Shown here: piece after piece, positions 1 to 6,927 of the stretch | Layout: each line of letters begins with the position of its first letter | Numbering within the stretch: position 1 is the stretch's first letter | Source of the DNA: a virus | Virus record (IMG/VR): IMGVR_UViG_3300027917_000038 | Coordinates: 1 to 64,000 of that record | DNA: 64,000 bases | Reading direction: 5' to 3' (one strand) | Program-made: the position numbers and the translations under genes | The notes under the pieces: generated by a model | What the model saw: the letters and a program-made list of their open reading frames with translations, nothing else | The model's database searches: none | Told to the model about the DNA's origin: nothing

Positions 1-627
1 AGATCTTATCTTGAGCCATTAAAGGAAAATCTTCCTAATATGCCAACATTTCAAGAGAGTATAGGAAGAGTAGTAAGAATAAATGATGGGAATGATTCTA
101 ATATTGAACAAACTTTAGTTAGAGAATCAACACAAAAATATCCTATGAAATTTTACAATACAAGTATTCCAAGAGATTTAGATTGTTTTGATGCTCCAAT
201 TGTTCTTACTATAAACCCTGGTAGTATGACCGATAAAGATTGGCACAAAGTTAGAAAACCCATACCAAAAACTTTAATGTTTGTAAGAATAAGAACAAAC
301 ATGTGGAATTTAGAAAGTGTAGTTAGACCAGCAATTGAATATTATAGCCACAATGGGGTTCCAGTTGTTTTAACATTTATGGCTTATTACGATACACCAG
401 TTCCAGAGGAATACCAAAAATATTATATTTTCCGAACAAGAACTCTTAATGAATATTGGGTAATAAAAACTGAAGAATGGAAAAAAATCATGGATAAATA
501 CTGGAGAAATGATATGGTATATTCATGCTCTAAAATTGAAGGAGAAAATGCAAGCAGAGCATGCGCAAGATGTGGTAATTGTATTAGAGAATATTTTGTA
601 ACAATGGAGAGAATGAGAAATGACTAA
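1..627 (+). CDS. C-terminal part of a Cys-rich, possibly radical-SAM-like protein
   Basis: The reading frame is open from base 1, so the gene is cut by the window edge; an in-frame ATG lies at 40. The visible part alternates hydrophobic strands and helices like a TIM barrel (for example VVLTFMAYYD) and ends in a cluster of four cysteines (C-x12-C-x2-C-x2-C, within CSKIEG and CARCGNC). This resembles the tail of GP88-type phage radical-SAM-like proteins, whose N-terminal cysteines would lie upstream of the window. The family call is tentative; the presence of a real gene is secure from length and its overlap with the next start. Confidence 0.6.
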   Translation, partial: RSYLEPLKENLPNMPTFQESIGRVVRINDGNDSNIEQTLVRESTQKYPMKFYNTSIPRDLDCFDAPIVLTINPGSMTDKDWHKVRKPIPKTLMFVRIRTNMWNLESVVRPAIEYYSHNGVPVVLTFMAYYDTPVPEEYQKYYIFRTRTLNEYWVIKTEEWKKIMDKYWRNDMVYSCSKIEGENASRACARCGNCIREYFVTMERMRND

Positions 628-844
628 GATTGTATTCGACTTTGATGAAATAAAAGATTTCATAGATGGTGTAGAAGAAGAGCACGTTGGAAGGTGTAAT
701 GAGAGGTATTATACAAGATATAGATTAACAGATGACGGAGAAATAGAGTATGAGAATTATGCTTATAGAATGATTATAGATGAAGGATGGAAAAAGGAAG
801 GAATAAAAGGTGAAATTATAAATGAGTTACACACAAAAGATTGA
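620..844 (+). CDS. Small acidic protein, unknown function
   Basis: 74 aa, strongly acidic, no cysteine cluster or membrane segment. The start overlaps the previous stop by 8 nt and its end overlaps the next gene, so it is part of a translationally coupled operon. I recognise no family. Confidence 0.6.
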   Translation: MTKIVFDFDEIKDFIDGVEEEHVGRCNERYYTRYRLTDDGEIEYENYAYRMIIDEGWKKEGIKGEIINELHTKD

Positions 845-1304
845 AAAAGAAATTATGCCACCAGATAAGAAAATAAAATATAAACCAAAGATTTATTTTG
901 CTCATCCGTTTGATAAATGGCAAACACCAAGAGAAGATCAAATTGAAAAGATACTTGAAAGTCGGGGGTACATAGTTGTAAATCCATTTAAGGAAGAGGA
1001 CAAACTAAACGAAAAATATGGAGTTAATAACTATTACGAGAATCCAACATATAACTTTGCAAAAGATATTGTTGACAAAGATTACCAAATGGTAAGTGAT
1101 TGTGATGAATATTTTGGATGGTTTCCAAAAGATGTCACAATGATCGGTACTCCAATTGAATTAGTTTGGGCACATGATCTTGGTAAAAAAATAACAGTAC
1201 TCTGTTATAAACCACAGCCTTTCTTATGGATGATGGCAGATGTATTTTATATAAGATATAGAAATTTTAGGGATGACATTAAATTCTACGAAAAAGAAGT
1301 TTAA
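822..1304 (+). CDS. Nucleoside 2-deoxyribosyltransferase-like protein
   Basis: 160 aa with the Rossmann-like layout of the nucleoside 2-deoxyribosyltransferase superfamily: first strand KIYFAHPF at residues 23-30, second strand IVVNPF at 51-56, Asp-rich turn near 92-96, and GTPIELVWAHDLGK at 109-122, where E113 would be the catalytic Glu. Family members exchange or hydrolyse the base of (deoxy)nucleosides, so a role in nucleotide salvage or modified-base metabolism is plausible. The start at 822 is preceded by GGTGA eight bases upstream; ATG 855 is the alternative. The fold assignment is fairly sure, the substrate unknown. Confidence 0.75.
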   Translation: MSYTQKIEKEIMPPDKKIKYKPKIYFAHPFDKWQTPREDQIEKILESRGYIVVNPFKEEDKLNEKYGVNNYYENPTYNFAKDIVDKDYQMVSDCDEYFGWFPKDVTMIGTPIELVWAHDLGKKITVLCYKPQPFLWMMADVFYIRYRNFRDDIKFYEKEV

Positions 1305-1734
1305 GGAATTGTTTGGAGAAACAGTAGAGCCATACAATAATTCAATTGTAGAGGCGGTGTCAGCAAATAGTGTAATAGCATTGGTAAACGAGGGATTTTT
1401 AAATCGTTTCCAATCTGGGAAATTTACAAAATATGTAATAAACAAAATACCAAAAAAGGAAAAACAATTTCAGGTCGTTAAATTTAATAACCTTTATTTT
1501 GATTTTGATATAATAAGAAAAATAATTGATAATTTTCTTGGAAGTATTATAGAAGTTGCCGTTTGCTCAACAAAAGGTGTTAATTCATTGGCTTTTAAAG
1601 TGGGTGAATATGCAATAGTTATGGGTGAAAAAAGAGAAGATAGACCTGAAACATTAACAAAGTATGAAATTAATTATAATTGGAATGATATATTTAATGA
1701 ACAAAAAACATTCGCAAGTGATATGATATTATGA
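1273..1734 (+). CDS. Conserved-looking protein of unknown function
   Basis: 153 aa; overlaps the preceding gene by 32 nt and the following one by 4 nt (ATGA), indicating coupled translation. The sequence reads as a mixed alpha/beta globular protein without recognisable catalytic motifs. Function unknown. Confidence 0.6.
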   Translation: MTLNSTKKKFKELFGETVEPYNNSIVEAVSANSVIALVNEGFLNRFQSGKFTKYVINKIPKKEKQFQVVKFNNLYFDFDIIRKIIDNFLGSIIEVAVCSTKGVNSLAFKVGEYAIVMGEKREDRPETLTKYEINYNWNDIFNEQKTFASDMIL

Positions 1735-1925
1735 AATGTCCGCATTGTGGAGAAACAATAAAGCTCTGTTATGATTGTAAATATTATGGTAGTTATGACA
1801 TGGGAGCTTCTGAATATTGTAGTAATAAAGAGAGAAGAAAAAAACATCCAAAAGGACTGTATGATTTTTTTAGTCCAAGATATGATGGAGAGGATTGTGA
1901 GTATTTTGAAGAAGACAGTTATTAG
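1731..1925 (+). CDS. Small zinc-binding protein
   Basis: 64 aa beginning MKCPHCG followed by CYDCKYYG and further cysteines (YCSN, DCEYF): two CxxC pairs that would hold a zinc ion. Starts at the ATGA overlap with the upstream gene. One of many mini zinc proteins in this genome; partner unknown. Confidence 0.65.
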   Translation: MKCPHCGETIKLCYDCKYYGSYDMGASEYCSNKERRKKHPKGLYDFFSPRYDGEDCEYFEEDSY

Positions 1926-2043
1926 AGCAAGAGAATTTGATGAAGATTTTAGCGAAGAAACTGTTTATCATGGAAGATTGAGAAGATGTATTTATCTTGG
2001 AAGGGGAAGATGGCTTTATTGGACTGGATGTTACTATTGGTGA
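1885..2043 (+). CDS. 52-aa basic protein, unknown
   Basis: Starts inside the previous gene (ATG 1882 or 1885) and continues beyond it to 2043. The part after 1925 is rich in Arg, Tyr and Trp (WLYWTGCYYW at the end). The longer in-frame extension back to 1771 is only the shadow of the zinc protein. Moderate support from packing; function unknown. Confidence 0.45.
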   Translation: MERIVSILKKTVIRAREFDEDFSEETVYHGRLRRCIYLGRGRWLYWTGCYYW

Positions 2044-2048
2044 TTTAA

Positions 2049-2144
2049 ATGAAAATAATAATAATTTTTGATGATGAAAAAGAAGAGAAAGAAGAAATTT
2101 TAGAATGGGCTAAAGATCCAGATGTAAATGATGGGGTGTATTAA
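2049..2144 (+). CDS. 31-aa acidic micro-protein
   Basis: ATG at 2049 follows the previous stop by five bases, and its TAA abuts the ATG of the next gene exactly. The peptide is MKIIIIFDD followed by a Glu/Lys helix. The perfect packing between neighbours argues for translation, but it is too short to classify. Confidence 0.4.
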   Translation: MKIIIIFDDEKEEKEEILEWAKDPDVNDGVY

Positions 2145-2888
2145 ATGAATGTGATAATAACAAGTGAAATGAGGGTTGGAAGTAGATGGATTCACTATCT
2201 ATTAAAGGACTTATTAAATATGATGGTGAGTCCGGAATTAGATGTATCGCAATTACAAAATTGTAATTCATTAGTTAGAGAAAGATTTAAAGAGAAAAGA
2301 ATAGTAAAATTTCATCACGCAACTCAAAATCAGATTTTTAAAAATATAAAACCATTGGATTATATAGTTATTGGAATAGTAAGAGAACCAAGGGACAGAG
2401 TTACATCTTGGACATTCCATCAAAGATATAAACCACCAGGTCAAGGATTAAAAGAGATAAAAAAAGCAAAAAGTGATAAAGAAGCAGTAAGAGTAGCTTT
2501 TAATAATGAATCAGCAAAAGAGGCAAATGAAAGACAATTCATATTAATGGAAGAAGGATTCAGTACTAAAAAAATACACACACAAGATAATCCCTTTTAT
2601 GTATGGACTTGTTATGAATGGTTAATAGAAAACGCTAATCAAGAAATCTACACAATAGCTAAATTAATAAAACCTAATGTAAAAAAATCTGATATTGCTC
2701 GTGCTATTTTACTAAATTCATTTAAGAAAAAATCCGGAAGAAGCAGAGGAATGGAAAATAGAAGAGATGAATGGAGAAGAAAAGGAATAATTGGAGATTA
2801 TGTTAATTGGTTTGATGATGACATGATTGAGGAAAGTGAAGATATTGTAAAGAGATATAATGAAATAATAAAAAAAGAGGAAGGTTAA
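2145..2888 (+). CDS. Sulfotransferase family protein
   Basis: 247 aa. The N-terminal strand-loop SEMRVGSRWIHYLL (residues 7-20) matches the 5'-phosphosulfate-binding loop of PAPS sulfotransferases, and VREPRDRVTSW (79-89) matches the 3'-phosphate-binding strand with its R..R..S pattern. Such enzymes move sulfate from PAPS to hydroxyls of glycans or small molecules. A second, unrelated-looking sulfotransferase lies at 16580-17134, so sulfation appears to be a recurrent theme, probably of virion or host surface glycans. It sits in the replication operon, overlapping the next start by one base. Confidence 0.75.
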   Translation: MNVIITSEMRVGSRWIHYLLKDLLNMMVSPELDVSQLQNCNSLVRERFKEKRIVKFHHATQNQIFKNIKPLDYIVIGIVREPRDRVTSWTFHQRYKPPGQGLKEIKKAKSDKEAVRVAFNNESAKEANERQFILMEEGFSTKKIHTQDNPFYVWTCYEWLIENANQEIYTIAKLIKPNVKKSDIARAILLNSFKKKSGRSRGMENRRDEWRRKGIIGDYVNWFDDDMIEESEDIVKRYNEIIKKEEG

Positions 2889-4051
2889 TGCCAGAAGTAG
2901 TTGGAGACAGATTTTATAAAAAATTACCATATATCTCAAAGAGTTCAATTAAAACTCATTCTTATTTTTGTCCTTATTTGTTTTATAATAATATGATTTT
3001 AAAAGAAAAAAAAGGAGAAATGGGAAAAAGAGCAGATGTTGGTACCGACACACATTTAATATTTTCTGAATTTTGGAAGAAAGTTGATTGTGATTATATA
3101 TATAATGAACTTGAAATTGATACAAATATTGAACTAGAGAACAATCCAATTACATATTATTTTTATGGGATTTGTATGAAATTAACACCAGATTACGATA
3201 GAGATGTTGACGTTCTCCAAAGAATATTCTGGAAGTTTGCGCAATTACATGCGGCAAGGTTTCTTTATTTCTACAAATTGTTTAATGGAAACAGATTTAA
3301 AGTGTGGAAATATTTTTATCCTATTAAAATTGAAGATTTTTTTATAACAGATGATTATGAAATTTATGGTACAATAGACACATCTTTCAAAGATTGTGAT
3401 AAAAATTTAAATGAATCAGTCTATGTGCCAGATTATAAAACTGGAAAAGTTCCAGTTTCTGTTTTAAGAGGCCCTAAAAATATAGCAGACGAAACATCTG
3501 TTCAATTACCACCTAAGTTTATGTTCGAAGTTCATTTTTATGGTTTGTTATATTTATTAGAAAAACACTGGGATTTTAATGACGAAAGAGTTAATAGATT
3601 TGTTTTATATGATGAATACAGAGATAAAGATGGTAATTGGAAAACATTTGGTTTAGGAATAACAAAAGAAGAACAAGAAATTATTAATAAGAAAAAGTAT
3701 AAATATCTTACAAAATTAAAATTGAAATTAAAAAGATGGAATCCGGTAACAAAAAGACACGATGAACTTAAAAAAGGAGACATAATATTAGGAATAATTT
3801 TTCTTACTGGAGATCCAAAGATTCAACATCCAGTTGTAGCAAAAAAGAAATTTAATTATACATCTTTAAAAACTGTGTTGGTAAGAATAAATACTTTAAG
3901 ACAAATATACTTCCATCGAAACGATGACGAGTTTTATTTAATAAAGGAAATGAAAACGAGACCAGAATATAATGAATATCGCTGTAAAGTATGTAGCCGA
4001 AATGAAAAATGTTTAAAAGAAATTGAAGAAGATTTTAAGAGGGGATTGTAA
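2888..4051 (+). CDS. Cas4/RecB-like PD-(D/E)XK exonuclease with Fe-S cysteines
   Basis: 387 aa. Nuclease core motifs in order: H56 in GTDTHLIF, D164 in YGTIDTSF, D182-x-K184 in PDYKTGK, and a Q/E-like helix FEVHFYGLL near 213-221. Four cysteines, C28 near the N-terminus and C366, C369 and C375 at the C-terminus, reproduce the split Fe-S cluster arrangement of Cas4 and AddB nucleases. The likely role is end resection or recombination during genome replication. The neighbours are primase, ERCC4 nuclease and helicase, so this is a replication/recombination module rather than a CRISPR locus. At 387 aa it is about twice the length of a stand-alone Cas4. Confidence 0.85.
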   Translation: MPEVVGDRFYKKLPYISKSSIKTHSYFCPYLFYNNMILKEKKGEMGKRADVGTDTHLIFSEFWKKVDCDYIYNELEIDTNIELENNPITYYFYGICMKLTPDYDRDVDVLQRIFWKFAQLHAARFLYFYKLFNGNRFKVWKYFYPIKIEDFFITDDYEIYGTIDTSFKDCDKNLNESVYVPDYKTGKVPVSVLRGPKNIADETSVQLPPKFMFEVHFYGLLYLLEKHWDFNDERVNRFVLYDEYRDKDGNWKTFGLGITKEEQEIINKKKYKYLTKLKLKLKRWNPVTKRHDELKKGDIILGIIFLTGDPKIQHPVVAKKKFNYTSLKTVLVRINTLRQIYFHRNDDEFYLIKEMKTRPEYNEYRCKVCSRNEKCLKEIEEDFKRGL

Positions 4052-4203
4052 TGGGGCCATTGATGCCTGGGTTTTATAGACCTCAACCCAAGACCGTGAT
4101 GTGTCCTTTTTGTTATGAAAGGAATTATTACAGAGGAGATAAGAATTACATGTTTTGTACTTATTGTGGTTCTAAATTAATAAAAGGAGAAGATTTTAAA
4201 TGA
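4051..4203 (+). CDS. 50-aa zinc-ribbon protein
   Basis: Short gene starting at the TAATG junction with the nuclease. It contains MCPFCYE and, 13 residues later, FCTYCGSK: a complete CxxC...CxxC zinc ribbon. Its stop overlaps the next ATG (ATGA). The junctions and intact ribbon support translation. Confidence 0.6.
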   Translation: MGPLMPGFYRPQPKTVMCPFCYERNYYRGDKNYMFCTYCGSKLIKGEDFK

Positions 4204-4403
4204 AAAAACAAGAAATTATAGATCCTATTCGCACGGAAACTGATGAACTAAAAGACGCATTGGAATTTGTTATAAATGATTATAGATTTTTAGTTTTAAC
4301 ATTAAATAAAGTAAAACCATTGCCAAAAATGATTATGGATATATTAGAAGACCATAAAGCAATGGCTAAAAGATGGGGATTAAAAATAAAAACAAGTGAA
4401 TAA
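4200..4403 (+). CDS. Small helical protein, unknown
   Basis: 67 aa, predicted mostly helical, no cysteines. ATGA-coupled to the zinc ribbon upstream and three bases from the primase start. Conserved position beside the primase suggests a replication accessory role, but nothing in the sequence proves it. Confidence 0.55.
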   Translation: MKKQEIIDPIRTETDELKDALEFVINDYRFLVLTLNKVKPLPKMIMDILEDHKAMAKRWGLKIKTSE

Positions 4404-4406
4404 AGT

Positions 4407-5447
4407 GTGTTTATTGAAACTGGAGCAAGTAATCGAATTCCCTATAGGAAAATGTTTACTTCACAAGAAGAAGCAATACAAGATTTCAATAAATATAAGG
4501 CATTTACGAATGTCTATCACTCTATCTATTGGTTCACAGAGAAAGAGGAAAAATTTGATAGAACAGGAAAATTCAAAAGATGGGGGCCAGATTACAACAC
4601 TGCGGTCATTAATAGAATTAGTCTCGACCTTGACTCTTACAAAACAACACGTTTTGATGAGAAAGTTGAAGAAATTTATACGGACGAAGGAATTGAATCA
4701 ATAAGAAAATTCGCAGATTGGTGTGAAAAAAACAATTATATGAGACAATATATTTTTAGTGGTGGCGGGTTTTATGGAATTATTAAGGCAGAAGGTCATC
4801 CTCTTAAATTGAGAGACGGTATGTTAAATCTTGGAATTAAAGCTGATTTAGATATAGATCCTGCAACTGTAGGTGATACTAGTAGAATGATGAGAGTATT
4901 AAATTCTTTTAATTTTGGAGAACATAGGAAATGTTATTGTATTCCATTGAGAGAAGAAGAATTAAGTTTATCTTATTATAAGATACATGATTTAGCAGAA
5001 CATCCAAGATTTAGGTTAAAATTTATTTATGGAGAAGAAAGTTTCAAATTAAACAATTTTAAAATTGATAAAAATAAAATAAATAAGAAAAAGTTATTTG
5101 TTCAATTAAAAGAAAATCAAGATGCTAATATAATTTTAGAAAAATATGGTTGGAAATTAGAAGAATTATGTGAACCAATAAAACATATTTTGAGTAAAGA
5201 TTATGTTGGTCATTATTTAAGATATGAATTAATAAAATACTTCAAAAGTGTTATTAAAATGGAATTAAACGACCTAGTTAATCTAATCTTTTGTTTATTA
5301 AAAGAAGAAGGAATACATTCTCTTACTGAAGGGCAAGCAAGACACACTTTTGAAAATAATAGAATATTTAATCCAAAAAAATTAAAAGCAATGGGGTTGT
5401 GTCCTCCAAATTGCCACAAGTGTCAGAGGATAGCGAATCTCCTTTAA
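4407..5447 (+). CDS. Archaeo-eukaryotic primase (AEP/PrimPol-like)
   Basis: 346 aa from a GTG start. Catalytic motif I is RISLDLDSY with D74 and D76; motif II is FSGGGFYG at 117-124 (the S-G-G-h-H-type nucleotide-binding turn, here with Tyr in place of His); a third conserved block is DTSRMMRVLNSFNF at 157-170. The C-terminal helical domain ends with LCPPNCHKC (C332, C336, C339), suggesting a metal or Fe-S site as in primase C-terminal domains. It would make primers for viral DNA replication. The ATG of an overlapping frame at 4396 is rejected because only this frame carries the motifs. Confidence 0.85.
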   Translation: MFIETGASNRIPYRKMFTSQEEAIQDFNKYKAFTNVYHSIYWFTEKEEKFDRTGKFKRWGPDYNTAVINRISLDLDSYKTTRFDEKVEEIYTDEGIESIRKFADWCEKNNYMRQYIFSGGGFYGIIKAEGHPLKLRDGMLNLGIKADLDIDPATVGDTSRMMRVLNSFNFGEHRKCYCIPLREEELSLSYYKIHDLAEHPRFRLKFIYGEESFKLNNFKIDKNKINKKKLFVQLKENQDANIILEKYGWKLEELCEPIKHILSKDYVGHYLRYELIKYFKSVIKMELNDLVNLIFCLLKEEGIHSLTEGQARHTFENNRIFNPKKLKAMGLCPPNCHKCQRIANLL

Positions 5448-5599
5448 ATTGGGAGGAGCTAACCAAAAGAGCAAAACAGTTAAGAGCATTAGGTTATTCA
5501 GTAGAGATAGAACAATGGGAAAACGAAACAAAAGAACAAGTAATTATTATTATAACACGAGATAAAACAAGAAGAAGAGGAAAAGATTTATATGGATAA
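5399..5599 (+). CDS. Small charged protein, unknown
   Basis: 66 aa from a GTG inside the primase 3' end (49-nt overlap); GTG 5420 is an alternative start. The middle reads as helix-strand (WEELTKRAKQLRALGY, then VIIIITRD), a compact alpha/beta unit. No family recognised. Confidence 0.45.
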   Translation: MSSKLPQVSEDSESPLNWEELTKRAKQLRALGYSVEIEQWENETKEQVIIIITRDKTRRRGKDLYG

Positions 5600-5798
5600 A
5601 AAGATATATGTTATAAAAATTGAGTGCCTAGATCATGACTTAATGTTTCACATGTCATTTACGGACAAAGAGGCACATAAAGCAAAAGTATCAATAGGAA
5701 CAATAGAAATGACAACAAAAGAAAAAGATTTGACCCATTATATTGATTCAAGATACTTAACTATTAAAGATTTACATAAATTGGCGTATTTAGAATGA
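5592..5798 (+). CDS. Small protein, unknown
   Basis: 68 aa, mixed strand and helix, begins MDKKIYVIKIECLDHD. Overlaps its neighbours by 8 and 4 nt. Function unknown. Confidence 0.5.
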   Translation: MDKKIYVIKIECLDHDLMFHMSFTDKEAHKAKVSIGTIEMTTKEKDLTHYIDSRYLTIKDLHKLAYLE

Positions 5799-6016
5799 AT
5801 TATAAAGATTTATATAGGTTTGGGGAAAACGAAGCATTTATGACAATAGAAAGACTTCCAGCAAATCGAAAGGAATGTGTTAATTGTTATTATCTAAAAA
5901 GAGAAATTTTTATCGGAGAAAGTATTTTGTATAATTGTTCACATGTTGGACAAAATCCAGGGTCAGATGAATGCCCAACTAAAAAGAAAGGTGTTAATAG
6001 TGATCGTAATAGATAG
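5795..6016 (+). CDS. Cys-rich small protein
   Basis: 73 aa with four spaced cysteines (ECVNCYY, then YNCSH and DECP), a pattern suited to one zinc ion or an Fe-S cluster. ATGA-coupled to the gene before; its 3' end overlaps the ERCC4 nuclease start. Confidence 0.5.
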   Translation: MNYKDLYRFGENEAFMTIERLPANRKECVNCYYLKREIFIGESILYNCSHVGQNPGSDECPTKKKGVNSDRNR

Positions 6017-6785
6017 TGGAGAACCAGAACATGTTTTTGAAGCATTCGACGAAAAAGGAATACCATATATAAAAGCAGAAATTAGATTTTATTTTTGTGA
6101 AAATTGTGGAAAAGTATATACAGCAAATCCAGAAATATGTGATGAATGTGGAGAAACAAGAATCACATCTGAAAGAGTAGGAGATTTTACAAATACAAAC
6201 AGAACTTTCTTAGTAGAAAGAAAAACTCCAGCAGATTTTGTTTCATCTATGTTAGATAAATCTCTTCATTCACAAGCGGCAAGAATGGCTAAATATTTTG
6301 CTGGTTGGAAATTTGTATTTTTAGAAGGATTTATTTCAGTAATGGTTGACGATCCACATAATACAAATATATCAAATTGGATTCGTTCAATGAGAGTCAC
6401 ATTAAGACAATATGATGTTTGTATGTGGCAGATGGATGATATTTATATGTTGATATATGAATTAAGAAGACTTGATGAAAAGTGTGGAGAAACTCCTCAA
6501 ATCCATGAAAAGATAGATGATAAGTATTCTGGATGGTCTAATGCTAAAAAAATAGTGTGTAAATTAATAGACGTATCAGATAAGAAAGCAGATATATTAT
6601 TAGAAAAATTTAAAACTCCTTGGAATATTTTTCAAGCTATAGGGAAATCCGATATTTTGTATACAAAAAGCGGTAAACCTAAGTTAGATGTAGATAGCCC
6701 TTTTTATAATTTAAAAGGATTTGGGGTTAAATTTGTATTAAAAAATAGAGAATTGTTGTTGTTGCCGGATGGGAAAACCATATAA
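5991..6785 (+). CDS. ERCC4 (XPF/Mus81-type) nuclease with inserted zinc ribbon
   Basis: 264 aa from GTG 5991; a longer frame exists upstream but overlaps another gene and adds nothing conserved. The ERCC4 core reads VIDSGEP (D8, E11), GDF (64-66) and ERKTPAD (E76-R77-K78, D82), the canonical ERKxxxD active site. A zinc ribbon, CENCG and CDECG (C36, C39, C50, C53), is inserted between the first and second catalytic strands. The C-terminal third carries helix-hairpin-helix-like segments (LEKFKTPWNIFQAIG; LKGFGVKFV). The family cuts branched or flap DNA, here probably replication intermediates. Confidence 0.85.
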   Translation: MLIVIVIDSGEPEHVFEAFDEKGIPYIKAEIRFYFCENCGKVYTANPEICDECGETRITSERVGDFTNTNRTFLVERKTPADFVSSMLDKSLHSQAARMAKYFAGWKFVFLEGFISVMVDDPHNTNISNWIRSMRVTLRQYDVCMWQMDDIYMLIYELRRLDEKCGETPQIHEKIDDKYSGWSNAKKIVCKLIDVSDKKADILLEKFKTPWNIFQAIGKSDILYTKSGKPKLDVDSPFYNLKGFGVKFVLKNRELLLLPDGKTI

Positions 6786-6927
6786 ATGTCCAGTTTGTGA
6801 AGGAAGGGGAACAGTTCCAGCAGGTTTTTATAACCAAAGTCGTTATATGTATACCTATGAACCTGATGTAACTTGTAAAAGTTGTTTTGGTAGAGGAATA
6901 GTTTATGGTACCGATAATTGGTATTGA
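6769..6927 (+). CDS. 52-aa DnaJ-type zinc-finger protein
   Basis: Overlaps the ends of both neighbours by 17 and 23 nt. Two CxxCxGRG motifs (CPVCEGRG and CKSCFGRG) form the zinc-binding repeat known from DnaJ. The exact motif pair in a short frame argues strongly for a real product; the role is unknown, perhaps a chaperone or adaptor. Confidence 0.6.
   Translation: MGKPYKCPVCEGRGTVPAGFYNQSRYMYTYEPDVTCKSCFGRGIVYGTDNWY

Noticed and set aside
4396-4704. Overlapping frame at the primase start with an ATG
   Set aside because: Only the GTG-started frame carries the primase motifs; this one is a shadow.
5943-5990. Upstream extension of the ERCC4 nuclease
   Set aside because: It overlaps the preceding gene and precedes the first conserved strand; GTG 5991 starts right before the fold.
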